This document shows positions 39,446-48,105 of a stretch of DNA of 64,000 nt, one piece after another. The DNA is taken from positions 144,091 to 208,090 of the forward strand of contig NZ_LNUP01000018.1 in NCBI RefSeq assembly GCF_001512295.1. Reading direction: 5' to 3'. A program made the translations under genes and the position numbers. Position 1 is the stretch's first letter. Every line of letters begins with the position of its first letter. The notes below the pieces were generated by a model. The model was given only the letters and a program-made list of their open reading frames with translations, did no database searches and was not told the DNA's origin. The stretch comes from Pseudomonas sp. EpS/L25 (lineage in GTDB: Bacteria; Pseudomonadota; Gammaproteobacteria; Pseudomonadales; Pseudomonadaceae).

Positions 39446-39654
39446 TCGCGGCCATGGGCCGCTCCTACAGGCCGCAGTGTGGAAAACGGTGCGGCCTTTT
39501 CCACTCTTGATAGGGGCTGTCTGGGTCGCCCTCACCCTAGCCCTCCCGGAGGAAGAGGGCGCTGTTCGAGCAGCTGATCAGCCTAGGCAAGATCGCGGCC
39601 ATGGGCCGCTCCTACAGCAGCCAGATATCCCGTAGGAGCGGCCCATGGCCGCGA
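39446..39654. repeat. REP-like and other palindromes between convergent genes
   Basis: A single REP arm (39446-39468), a GTGGAAAA/TTTTCCAC palindrome (about 39479-39504), a CCCTC/GAGGG palindrome (about 39529-39560) and a perfect REP inverted pair (39593-39615 and 39632-39654) fill this spacer. The same families occur at 2761, 35347 and 46607. Confidence 0.8.
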
Positions 39655-39682
39655 TAGGAGCGTGTGGCTGAGCCCTGTCGCC

Positions 39683-40636
39683 TTATCCGCGATAGGCGCT
39701 GACCTGGTCCAGCAGGGTGATGTCGTCGGCTGGTAGTTGCAGCCGGGTCGCGGCCACCAGGTCGTCGAGTTGGGCCTGGGAGGTGGCGCTGACGATGGGG
39801 GCGGTGATGCTGGGGCGGGCGATCAGCCAGGCCAGGGCGACCTGGCCCGGGGTGGCGTCGTGTTTTTCGGCGATCTCGTCGAGGCCGGCCAGGATGGCCA
39901 TGCCGCGTTCGTCCATGTAGCGCTTGGCCATCTCCGCGCGGGAGCCCTGGAGATCGTCCTTGGTGCGGTACTTGCCAGTGAGGAAGCCGCTGGCCAGGGA
40001 GAAGTAGCTGATCACGCCCAGGCCGAGTTCCTCGACCACGGGCTCGAGGTCCGTCTCGTAGTCCTTGCGGGCGTGCAGGTTGTAGTGCGGTTGCAGGCTC
40101 TGGTAGGTGGGAACCCCCAGGCGCTCGGCGACCTGGGCCGCCTCGCGCAGCCGCTGGCCACCATAGTTGGAGGCCCCGATCACCCGCACCTTGCCCTGTT
40201 CGACCAGCCGGGCGAAGGCGCCCAGGGTTTCTTCCAGCGGCGTGTCGGCATCGTCGCAATGGGCCTGGTAGAGGTCGATGCGATCAGTCTGCAGACGCTT
40301 GAGCGAGGCCTCCACCGCCTGCTGCACATAGCTGGCCCTGAGACCCTTGCGGCCTTCGCCCATGTCCATGCCCAGCTTGGTGGCCAGGATCACCTGGTCG
40401 CGCTTGCCGCTCCTGGCGAACCACTTGCCGAGCAGCGCTTCGGATTCGCCACCCTGGTTACCCAGTGCCCAGCGGGAATAGACGTCGGCGGTGTCGATGA
40501 AGTCGAGTCCGGCCTCGAGCAGGGCGTCCAGCATGCGGAAGGACTGGGCCTCGTCCAGCGTCCAGCCGAAGACGTTGCCACCGAAGCAGAGCGGTGGGAC
40601 CTGCAGATCGGAGTGACCAAGGGTACGTTTTTGCAT
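39683..40636 (-). CDS. aldo/keto reductase
   Basis: The 317-residue TIM-barrel oxidoreductase has the catalytic Asp and Tyr in FIDTADVYSRWA near residue 45, the Lys in ILATKLGMD near residue 78, the His in LYQAHCDDADTP near residue 120, and an NADPH-binding C-terminus. It resembles the AKR11/AKR12-type (Tas/YajO-like) enzymes; the substrate is unknown. The ATG at 40636 gives the family start QKRTLGHSDLQV. It lies 55 bases downstream of the GGDEF/EAL gene on the same strand. Confidence 0.88.
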   Translation of the reverse strand: MQKRTLGHSDLQVPPLCFGGNVFGWTLDEAQSFRMLDALLEAGLDFIDTADVYSRWALGNQGGESEALLGKWFARSGKRDQVILATKLGMDMGEGRKGLRASYVQQAVEASLKRLQTDRIDLYQAHCDDADTPLEETLGAFARLVEQGKVRVIGASNYGGQRLREAAQVAERLGVPTYQSLQPHYNLHARKDYETDLEPVVEELGLGVISYFSLASGFLTGKYRTKDDLQGSRAEMAKRYMDERGMAILAGLDEIAEKHDATPGQVALAWLIARPSITAPIVSATSQAQLDDLVAATRLQLPADDITLLDQVSAYRG

Positions 40637-40691
40637 GGGATCCTCTTCCGAATGGGGGGGAGACATGCAGGTTACGACCGATGGCCGCGAC

Positions 40692-43600
40692 TCAAGGTTC
40701 GAAGCGGGGTGGCCCCTGCCATTCCAGCAGCGGGATGGGCTTGCCGAGGGCGTAACCCTGGGCGTAGTCGACGCCGATGCCGCCAAGCAGCTCGAAGGTC
40801 GCCCGGGATTCGACGAACTCGGCGATGGTCTCGGCGCCCAGGTGATGGGCGACCTGGTTGATGGACTCGACGATGGCGCGGTCCAGCGGGTCCTGGTCGA
40901 GGTTGCGAACGAAGCTGCCGTCGATCTTCACGTAGTCGACGCGGAAATTCTTCAGGTAGGTGAAGGAGCTCAGGCCGGCACCGAAGTCGTCCAGGGCGAT
41001 ACGGCAGCCGCGCTCGCGTACCTGACTGATGAGGGCGGAGGCCACCGACAGCTTGTTGATCACCGCGGTCTCGGTCAGCTCGAACAGCAGGCGCTGCGGG
41101 TCCAGCGGCGAGGCGGCGATCAGTTCCAGCAGCTCGGGCAGGAAGCCGGGATCGCTCAGGCTGTTGCCCGACAGATTGATGCCCACCCGTAACTGCGGTC
41201 GCTCCTGCAGCCAGGGCACCAGGTCGACCAGCACCTGGCGTACCACCCAGCGGTCGATGTTGCTCATCAGGCCGAAGCGTTCGGCGGCCGGGATGAAGGT
41301 GGCCGGCGAGATCAACTGGCCCTGGACGTCACGCAGGCGCAACAGCAGTTCGACGTGCTGCTCGTCGCGGCGGCTGGCGTGGGTGGCGACGATGGGCTGG
41401 GCGTGCAGCTCGAAGCGATGCTGCTCCAGGGCCTCGCGCAGGCCGCTGGCCATGAGGATTTCCCGGTGCTGGCGCTCGACGTCCTCGCTGCCCGCCCGGT
41501 AGAGCGCGGCGCGATTGCGCCCGGCATGCTTGGCGGTGTAGCAGGCGACGTCGGCCTGGCTCATCAGTTCGGCGGGGCTGAGGGTCTCGGCGGTGATGGC
41601 GACGATCCCGGCGCTGGCACCGACGTCGTAGACCCGGTCCTGCCAGTTGAAGCGCACCGCGCCGATGCTGACGATGAGTTTGTCGGCCACGGCCTCGGCC
41701 TGTACCAGGTCGCAGTCGCGCAGCAGCAGGGCGAATTCGTCGCCGCCGATCCGCGCCACGGCGTCGGAGCCGCGCAGGGAGTCGCGCAGCAGGGTGCCCA
41801 GTTCGCGCAGCAGCAGGTCACCGGCGGCGTGGCCGGCGGAGTCGTTGACCACCTTGAAGCGATCCAGGTCGATGAAGCACAGCGCGTGCTGGGTGTTGCC
41901 GGTCTGGGCCTGCTGCCAGGCCAGCTCTAGCTCCTGCTCGAACTTGAGGCGGTTGTAGAGGCCGGTGAGGGCGTCATGGGAGGCGTTGTAGCTCAGTTCG
42001 CGCTGCAGGTTGCGGGCGTGGGTGACGTTCTGGAATACCAGCACCGCGCCGATGATATGCCCGTCGACCGTGCGCACCGGTGCGGCGGAGTCCTGGACCT
42101 CGTGGCGTTCGCCGTGGCGGCTGAGCAGGACGGCGCCTTCTTCCAGGGAGATGACCATCTGCTCGCGCAGGCAGCGGGTCACCGGACTGGGCAGGCTCGC
42201 GTCGCTCTGGCTGTCCTGGATGAGAAACACCTCTTCGTGGGGACGCCCCTGGGCGTCGGCCAGCGACCAGCCGGTGAGTTGCTCGGCCACCGGATTGAGG
42301 AAGAGGATACGGCCGTCGATGTCGGTGGTCAGCACGGCATCGGCGATGGAGGCGAGGGTGACCTGCAGCCGTTCCTTTTCCTCGTAGAGCGCCGTGGTCA
42401 GGCGATGGTGCTCGGTGACGTCGCTGTTGCTTCCCACCAGGCGGACATGGCCGTCGGGGGCGACCACCGAGATCAGGTCGGAGCGGATATGGCGGACCTC
42501 ACCCCCCGGACCACCGCGGTTGATGCGGAAGTTGAAGGTGTAGAACATCGATTCGCTGGCGACCTTGTCGAAGACCTCCAGCGAGCGCGCCTTGTCGTCG
42601 GGATGGATGAAGGTGAGCCAGAATTCCATGTCCCTTCTGCAGTTGTCCGGGGGTATGCCATAGATCTCGCGCAGGCGGGCGTCGCCGTAGAAGCCCGGCG
42701 AACGGGTGTCCCATTCCCAGATGCCCAGATTGCTGGCCCGGATCGCCAGTTCCAGGCGTTCGCGCAGGCTGGCGTTGAGTTCGTCGGCGCGGTGCTCGGC
42801 ATCGATGTCGCGCACCTGGATCAGGTAGCCCGTCAGCAGGTCCTGGTCGTCGTGGTCGGGAGAGCAGGCCAGCTCCACCCAGAGCGCGTGGCCATCGTGG
42901 TGGTGCAGCTGCAGTCGTTGTTCGACCTCGCCGAAATCCGGCTCGCCACCCTGTTCGGCCAGCAGTATCCGCAATGGACAGCCTTCGAGCGCGTTCCTGG
43001 GATAGCCCAACATGCGCTCCAGGGCCGGATTGACGTCGGTCAGCAGCCCCTGGGTCGACACCAGCGCCATGCCGTAGGGAGCCGTCTGCATGGCATGTCG
43101 ATAGCGCGCCTGGTTGCGCAGCAGGCGCCGGTGCTGATAACGGCTCTGCTGGACGGCGGCGGCCAGCAGCAGCGGCGGGATCTGCATCAGGGCCACGGGG
43201 ATGTAGGTGAAGGCCTGGATGGCCAGCGGGGCCTGTTTCAGGTCGATGATGTGACCATGGGTGAGCAGGGTGCCCAGCAGCAGCACCTGGAGGCCGCCGA
43301 CGAGCGCCGTACCTGTCACGGTCAGGCGCATGGTCATCAGCATCAGCAGCGTGGCCAGATAGACGAACGGATAGGGCAGGTACCAGAGCGTCAGCAGCGC
43401 CAGGGAGGGACTCAGCAGTAGCAGCGCGAGGAATTCCCAACGGCTGTGGCGGGTGAAGTGCGACCAGCGCAAGGGCCAGGAAAGATTGGCCAGCGGCAGC
43501 ACCACCAGCAGGCCCAGTGCATCGCCGATGTACCAGTGGACGGCGACCGTCAGCAGGTCGGCGGCGTTGTCCAGGAAGATCAGGGTGCCCAGGGTGGCGC

Positions 43601-43997
43601 CCAGCAGCGGGGGCAGCAACACCCCATAGATCAGCAGCCGGCCCATGGTGGCGACGTTGCGGTCGAAGCTGAGTGGCTGCCGCCGCAGCAGCAGGGCGCC
43701 GAGCAGCACCTCGCCCAGGTTGCTCAGGCCGAAGCCGAGGCGGCGCAGTACCGCGCCGCCGCTGGCGAGATCCGCTAGCACGGCAGCCATCAACAGCGCG
43801 ATGGCGTGCAGGGGCCAGTGCCGTCGCCGACTGCGCAGCAGCCAGACCAGCGCCAGGCCGTTGGGCAGCCAGAGAGTAGCCACCGTGGTGAGCTGGCGGC
43901 TCAGCGCCAGGCACAGCAGGGAACCGAGGAAGAAGACGCCGCAAAGCGCCAGAGCGCTACCCAGAGCAGGCGGGACGCGAAGCGAAGAGACGTTCAT
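40692..43997 (-). CDS. MASE1-PAS-GGDEF-EAL cyclic-di-GMP turnover protein
   Basis: The 1101-residue inner-membrane protein has about eight N-terminal helices (residues 1-290) of the MASE1 sensor type with LWLPNGLALVWLL, then three PAS domains (about 310-420, 435-550, 560-690), GGDEF (about 700-860) and EAL (about 870-1095). GGDEF is intact (RIGGDEFALL) with an RxxD inhibitory site five residues before it. The EAL signature reads ELL (VELLLRLRD), but the catalytic glutamate, INLSGNS, LFELTETAV, DDFGAG, KIDGSF and YAQGYALG are kept. Both activities are therefore possible. The sensed signal is unknown. Confidence 0.9.
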   Translation of the reverse strand: MNVSSLRVPPALGSALALCGVFFLGSLLCLALSRQLTTVATLWLPNGLALVWLLRSRRRHWPLHAIALLMAAVLADLASGGAVLRRLGFGLSNLGEVLLGALLLRRQPLSFDRNVATMGRLLIYGVLLPPLLGATLGTLIFLDNAADLLTVAVHWYIGDALGLLVVLPLANLSWPLRWSHFTRHSRWEFLALLLLSPSLALLTLWYLPYPFVYLATLLMLMTMRLTVTGTALVGGLQVLLLGTLLTHGHIIDLKQAPLAIQAFTYIPVALMQIPPLLLAAAVQQSRYQHRRLLRNQARYRHAMQTAPYGMALVSTQGLLTDVNPALERMLGYPRNALEGCPLRILLAEQGGEPDFGEVEQRLQLHHHDGHALWVELACSPDHDDQDLLTGYLIQVRDIDAEHRADELNASLRERLELAIRASNLGIWEWDTRSPGFYGDARLREIYGIPPDNCRRDMEFWLTFIHPDDKARSLEVFDKVASESMFYTFNFRINRGGPGGEVRHIRSDLISVVAPDGHVRLVGSNSDVTEHHRLTTALYEEKERLQVTLASIADAVLTTDIDGRILFLNPVAEQLTGWSLADAQGRPHEEVFLIQDSQSDASLPSPVTRCLREQMVISLEEGAVLLSRHGERHEVQDSAAPVRTVDGHIIGAVLVFQNVTHARNLQRELSYNASHDALTGLYNRLKFEQELELAWQQAQTGNTQHALCFIDLDRFKVVNDSAGHAAGDLLLRELGTLLRDSLRGSDAVARIGGDEFALLLRDCDLVQAEAVADKLIVSIGAVRFNWQDRVYDVGASAGIVAITAETLSPAELMSQADVACYTAKHAGRNRAALYRAGSEDVERQHREILMASGLREALEQHRFELHAQPIVATHASRRDEQHVELLLRLRDVQGQLISPATFIPAAERFGLMSNIDRWVVRQVLVDLVPWLQERPQLRVGINLSGNSLSDPGFLPELLELIAASPLDPQRLLFELTETAVINKLSVASALISQVRERGCRIALDDFGAGLSSFTYLKNFRVDYVKIDGSFVRNLDQDPLDRAIVESINQVAHHLGAETIAEFVESRATFELLGGIGVDYAQGYALGKPIPLLEWQGPPRFEP

Positions 43998-44084
43998 CGA
44001 CCATCCGTATCAGAGCGTACCGGACGCCGCAGGGGCGGCGGTACGAGGAATCCTTGAGGCGGTCAGTATCGACGCAGCGGCGCC

Positions 44085-44117
44085 ATAAAAAAAGGGAACG
44101 CCGACGGCATTCCCTTT
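44085..44117 (-). terminator. terminator of leuA
   Basis: A 12-bp stem with one mismatch (44091-44102 with 44106-44117) is followed, on the minus strand, by a run of seven T (44085-44091). It lies 20 bases after the leuA stop. Confidence 0.88.
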
Positions 44118-44136
44118 GGTTTGACGAATGTCAGCG

Positions 44137-45807
44137 TCAGGCAGCCTTGGCCTGCGCCTGGATGACCGCGCGATTCAGGGCGCTGAGCAGCGCGCGGAAG
44201 CTGGCGGTGGTGATGTTCTCGTCGATGCCGATGCCGTGCAGCGGACGCTGGCCTTCCAGGCGGATCTCGATGTAGGAGGCAGCCTTGGCGTTGGTACCGG
44301 CGCCGATGGAGTGCTCATGGTAGTCCATGATCTCCACCGCTTCCGGCAGGCTCGCCACCAGGGCTTCCAGCGGACCCTTGCCGGTACCGTGCCAATGCTC
44401 GGTGCGACCTTCCACGGCCACCTGGATGTCGACGGTGGAGGTACCGTCCTCCTCGCGCAGCTTGTGGCTGACCAGGGTGTAGGGCGTCTTGGCCTGCAGG
44501 TATTCCTGTTCGAGCAAGCCGTGGATCTGGGCGGCGGTCATCTCCAGGCCCAGGCGATCGGTCTCGCGCTGCACCACCTGGCTGAATTCGATCTGCATGC
44601 GGCGCGGCAGGCTGATGCCGTACTCCTGTTCCAGCAGGAAGGCGATGCCACCCTTGCCCGACTGGCTGTTGACGCGGATGACCGCCTCGTAGTCGCGCCC
44701 GATGTCGGCCGGATCGATGGGCAGGTAGGGCACTTCCCAGAGGGCGTCCGGCTTCTGCTGGGCGAAGCCCTTGCGGATGGCGTCCTGGTGGGAGCCGGAG
44801 AAGGCGGTGTGGACCAGGTCGCCGACATAGGGATGGCGCGGGTGCACCGGCAGCTGGTTGCATTCCTCGACGGTCTTGCGCACGGCATCGATGTCGGAGA
44901 AATCCAGCTCGGGGTCGACGCCCTGGGTGTAGAGGTTGAGCGCCAGGGTCACCAGGCAGACGTTGCCGGTGCGCTCGCCGTTGCCGAACAGGCAGCCTTC
45001 CACGCGATCGGCGCCGGCCATCACGGCCAGTTCCGAGGCGGCGACGCCGGTGCCGCGGTCGTTGTGGGTGTGGACGCTGATCAGCACGCTGTCGCGGCGG
45101 TCGATGTGGCGACCGAACCATTCGATCTGGTCGGCGTAGTTGTTGGGCGTGGCGCACTCGATGGTGGCCGGCAGGTTGAGGATCAGCTTGTTGGCCGGGG
45201 TCGGCTGGAACACCGCGATCACCGCGTTGCACACCTCGACGGCGAAGTCGGTCTCGGTGGAGCTGAATACCTCGGGGGAGTACTCGAAGCCCCACTGGGT
45301 CTCCGGACGCTCGGCGGCCAGGCGCACGATGGTCTGGCCGGCGGCCACGGCGATGGCCTTGACGCCGGCCTTGTCCTGGTTGAAGACGATGCGGCGGAAG
45401 CTCGGCGCGCAGGCGTTGTAGTAGTGGACGATGGCGCGCTTGGCGCCCTTGAGCGATTCGAAGGTGCGCTCGATGAGGTCGTCACGGGCCTGGGTCAGCA
45501 CCTGGATGGTGACGTCGTCGGGGATATGGCCACCCTCGATCAGCTCGCGGACGAAGTCGAAATCGGTCTGGGACGCGGAGGGGAAACCCACCTCGATCTC
45601 CTTCAGGCCCACGGCGACCAGGCACTTGAAGAAAGCCATCTTCTTCTCCGCGTCCATCGGCTCGATCAGCGACTGGTTGCCGTCACGCAGGTCGGTGGAC
45701 AGCCAGATCGGCGCCTTGTCGATGATCTGGTCCGGCCAGGTACGGTCTGGCAAGGCGACGGGGGTGAAGGGACGGTATTTCTGCGAGGGATCTTTGAGCA
45801 TGGTCAT
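44137..45807 (-). CDS. leuA: 2-isopropylmalate synthase
   Basis: LeuA condenses acetyl-CoA with 2-oxoisovalerate, the first step of leucine synthesis. The 556-residue protein is the long (LeuA type 2) form: catalytic TIM barrel with [15 protein letters not shown] near residue 40, the metal-binding HTHNDRGTG near residue 246, and a C-terminal allosteric domain that binds leucine. AAGGAAAG lies before the ATG. A short open frame rich in leucine codons lies 30 bases upstream and could be a leader peptide. Confidence 0.96.
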   Translation of the reverse strand: MTMLKDPSQKYRPFTPVALPDRTWPDQIIDKAPIWLSTDLRDGNQSLIEPMDAEKKMAFFKCLVAVGLKEIEVGFPSASQTDFDFVRELIEGGHIPDDVTIQVLTQARDDLIERTFESLKGAKRAIVHYYNACAPSFRRIVFNQDKAGVKAIAVAAGQTIVRLAAERPETQWGFEYSPEVFSSTETDFAVEVCNAVIAVFQPTPANKLILNLPATIECATPNNYADQIEWFGRHIDRRDSVLISVHTHNDRGTGVAASELAVMAGADRVEGCLFGNGERTGNVCLVTLALNLYTQGVDPELDFSDIDAVRKTVEECNQLPVHPRHPYVGDLVHTAFSGSHQDAIRKGFAQQKPDALWEVPYLPIDPADIGRDYEAVIRVNSQSGKGGIAFLLEQEYGISLPRRMQIEFSQVVQRETDRLGLEMTAAQIHGLLEQEYLQAKTPYTLVSHKLREEDGTSTVDIQVAVEGRTEHWHGTGKGPLEALVASLPEAVEIMDYHEHSIGAGTNAKAASYIEIRLEGQRPLHGIGIDENITTASFRALLSALNRAVIQAQAKAA

Positions 45808-45837
45808 GGTGATTCTTTCCTTGGGCGAGGTCGGGAC

Positions 45838-45933
45838 TTATGAGGCGAACACAGTCGAGCGTCGCAGTCGTGGACTGACCAATCGCAGGCAGCGGCGCTG
45901 CCGGAGGAGGATGAGGGTCTGGGCGTTGTGCAT
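45838..45933 (-). CDS. possible leuA leader peptide
   Basis: A 31-codon frame (MHNAQTLILLRQRRCLRLVS...) ends 30 bases before the leuA start. It contains six leucine codons, four of them within the first 16 residues, as expected of leucine-responsive leaders. No good ribosome-binding site is visible. The 30-base gap is too short for a classical attenuator, so control would have to act within the leader or by translational coupling. The frame may be chance. Confidence 0.4.
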   Translation of the reverse strand: MHNAQTLILLRQRRCLRLVSPRLRRSTVFAS

Positions 45934-46166
45934 GGCGCTACGTTAGTCGCCCGGGGCAGGGGTCGCAATGTTCTTTTTGAAATTGGCAGGACTTCGCGTC
46001 ATGGCTATGAATGTGGTGGATAATTGCGAGAATAAGACGTTTATTGGTTTTTTATGAAAAGGGCACTATGGGGTTTCCGGTAACCGCGAATCTGGGGGAG
46101 CGATCCCGGTGCCTGTCCTGGGGTCAATGCTGGAGACACCTGCCATCGTCCCGGAGAAAAGCCTTC

Positions 46167-46598
46167 ATGAAGACCCTGCCCCTAGCCAGCCTTGCCACCC
46201 TGCTGCTCATGGGTATGGCGACTACCGTTCAGGCTGCCGACAACCCCTTGGCGGCCGAGCGCTGGAAGACCCGCCCACTGATCCTGGTCGCCCCCACGGC
46301 GGACGATCCCCAGGTCAGCCGGCTGCGCGAGGAACTGGCGCAGCCGGCCAACCGCGAGGCCTTCGCCGAGCGGGAGATGGTGCTCTATACCGTGGTGGGG
46401 GAAGCCGGCAGTCGCAACGACGAGCCGCTGAGGCCGGAGCAGACCCGGGCGCTGCTCCAGGCGCTCGATGCCCGCGCCGGGCAGCCGACTACGCTCTATC
46501 TGGTGGGCAAGGACGGCGGGATCAAGGTGCGGGAGGAGCAAGGCTGGTCGCTCGAGGCGTTGTTCGGCACCGTGGATCGGATGCCGATGCGGCGGTAG
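46167..46598 (+). CDS. secreted DUF4174-type protein
   Basis: The 143-residue protein has a signal peptide (MKTLPLASLATLLL...VQA, cleavage near residue 23) and a DUF4174-like domain: ERWKTRPLILVAP, a central LYTVVGEAG strand, LYLVGKDGGIKVREEQ, and the C-terminal VDRMPMRR. The family has a thioredoxin-like predicted fold without known activity; no CXXC is seen here. GGAG lies 10 bases before the ATG. The tandem-repeat array follows immediately. Confidence 0.8.
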   Translation: MKTLPLASLATLLLMGMATTVQAADNPLAAERWKTRPLILVAPTADDPQVSRLREELAQPANREAFAEREMVLYTVVGEAGSRNDEPLRPEQTRALLQALDARAGQPTTLYLVGKDGGIKVREEQGWSLEALFGTVDRMPMRR

Positions 46599-46606
46599 GG
46601 GTGTGA

Positions 46607-47385
46607 CCCTCACCCCAACCCTCTCCCGGAGGAGAGGGGGTTGCCGAGGTAATCCGGATGCCGCGTAGGGTGGACAACGGCGGAGCCTTGTCCACGCGGT
46701 TCGGTGGAGGATCACCAGTGGAAAACGCTGGCGCGGTTTTCCACGCTACGGGGGCAGAGCTTCCCCTCACTCCAACCCTCTCCCAGAGGGAGAGGGGGTT
46801 ACCGAGGTAATCCGGATGCCGCGTAGGGTGGACAACGGCGGAGCCTTGTCCACGCGGTTCGGTGCAGGATCACCAGTGGAAAGCGCTGACGCGGTTTTCC
46901 ACGCTACTGGGGCGAGAGCTTCCCCTCACCCCAGCCCTCTCCCGGGGGAGAGGGGGCTACCGAGGTAATCCGGATGCCGCGTAGGGTGGACAATGGCGGA
47001 GCCTTGTCCACGCGGTTCGGTGCAGGATCACCAGTGGAAAACGCTGGCGCGGTTTTCCACGCTACGGTGGCAGAGCTTCCCTTCACCCCAACCCTCTCCC
47101 GGGGGAGAGGGGGTTACCGCGGTAATCCGGATGCCACGTAGGGTGGACAACGGCGGAGCCTTGTCCACGCGGTTCGGTGCAGGATCACCAGTGGAAAGCG
47201 CTGACGCGGTTTTCCACGCTACTGGGGCGAGAGCTTCCCCTCACCCCAGCCCTCTCCCAGAGGGAGAGGGGGTTGCCGAGGTAATCCGGATGCCGCGTAG
47301 GTGGACAACGGCGGAGCCTTGTCCACGCGGTTCGGTGCAGGATCACCAGTGGAAAACGCTGACGCGGTTTTCCACGCTACGGGGG
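46607..47385. repeat. tandem array of about five 158-bp composite repeats
   Basis: The landmark AATCCGGATG recurs at 46651, 46809, 46967, 47124 and 47283, a period of 157-159 bp. Each unit contains three palindromes: CCCTCTCCC/GGGAGAGGG, GTGGACAA/TTGTCCAC and GTGGAAAA/TTTTCCAC. Units differ by scattered substitutions. The array fills the 811-bp spacer between the DUF4174 gene and the GST gene and contains no believable coding frame. Confidence 0.92.
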
Positions 47386-47409
47386 CTTATCGCGGCCACG
47401 CGTGCAAGT

Positions 47410-48078
47410 TCAGGCGTAGACGTAAGGCCCGCCCTGCTCCAGCGCGCGCTGATAGGCCGGGCGGGCGTGGATGCGCCGGAGGAAGTCCACCAGCCTGGGC
47501 CGCTTGCCGTTGTCCAGGCCGGCGCGAGCCTTGGCGGCTTCCAGGGGGAAGCTGAGCTGGATATCGGCGGCGGTGAAGCTGTCGCCGACGAACCAGCCAC
47601 TGCTGCCCAGTTGGCTTTCCAGGTAGTCCAGGTGCAGGTCCAGCTGCGGCTGGATGAAGCTGGCGGTGGCCTTGGCAGCGATGCCCTTGGCGACGGGCTT
47701 GGCGAAGAAGGGCATGGGCGAGGTGGCGATGCGGTCGAACACCAGCTTGAGCAGCAGCGGCGTCATGGCCGAGCCCTCGGCGTAGTGCAGCCAGTAGGTG
47801 TAGCGCACGAACTCGGGGCTGTCCTGGGCGGGCAGCAACTGCTGGCCGTAGCGGCGCGCCAGGTAGTCGACGATGGCACCGGACTCGGCCAGGGTCAGGT
47901 CGCCGTCGACGATGATCGGCGACTTGCCCAGCGGGTGCACCTTGCGCAGTTCCGGCGGGGCGAACAGACCGCCGGCGGCGCGCTCGTAGCGCTGCACCCG
48001 GTATTCGATGCCGAGTTCTTCGAGCAGCCAGAGCACCCGCTGGGAGCGGGAGTTGTTCAGGTGGTGGACGACGATCAT
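47410..48078 (-). CDS. glutathione S-transferase family protein
   Basis: The 222-residue protein has the N-terminal thioredoxin-like GSH domain (NNSRSQRVLWLLEELG with a candidate catalytic serine, HPLGKSPIIVDG, LAESGAIVDYLARRYG) and an all-helical C-terminal domain with FVGDSFTAADIQL. The substrate is unknown. Its 3' end lies just beyond the 158-bp repeat array. It follows the mechanosensitive channel gene on the same strand after 27 bases on the upstream side. Confidence 0.9.
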   Translation of the reverse strand: MIVVHHLNNSRSQRVLWLLEELGIEYRVQRYERAAGGLFAPPELRKVHPLGKSPIIVDGDLTLAESGAIVDYLARRYGQQLLPAQDSPEFVRYTYWLHYAEGSAMTPLLLKLVFDRIATSPMPFFAKPVAKGIAAKATASFIQPQLDLHLDYLESQLGSSGWFVGDSFTAADIQLSFPLEAAKARAGLDNGKRPRLVDFLRRIHARPAYQRALEQGGPYVYA

Positions 48079-48105
48079 GGTCTTTCCTTAGCCCGCGGAA
48101 GGGGA

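Noticed and set aside
37693..39504. A 603-codon minus frame suggesting the desulfurase is fused to an N-terminal domain
   Set aside because: The first 220 codons are antisense to the DecR-like gene and cross an AT-rich intergenic region; the family start is at 38841.
46607..47385. CRISPR array
   Set aside because: Units of 158 bp repeat in full, with no short repeat/unique spacer alternation and no cas genes.
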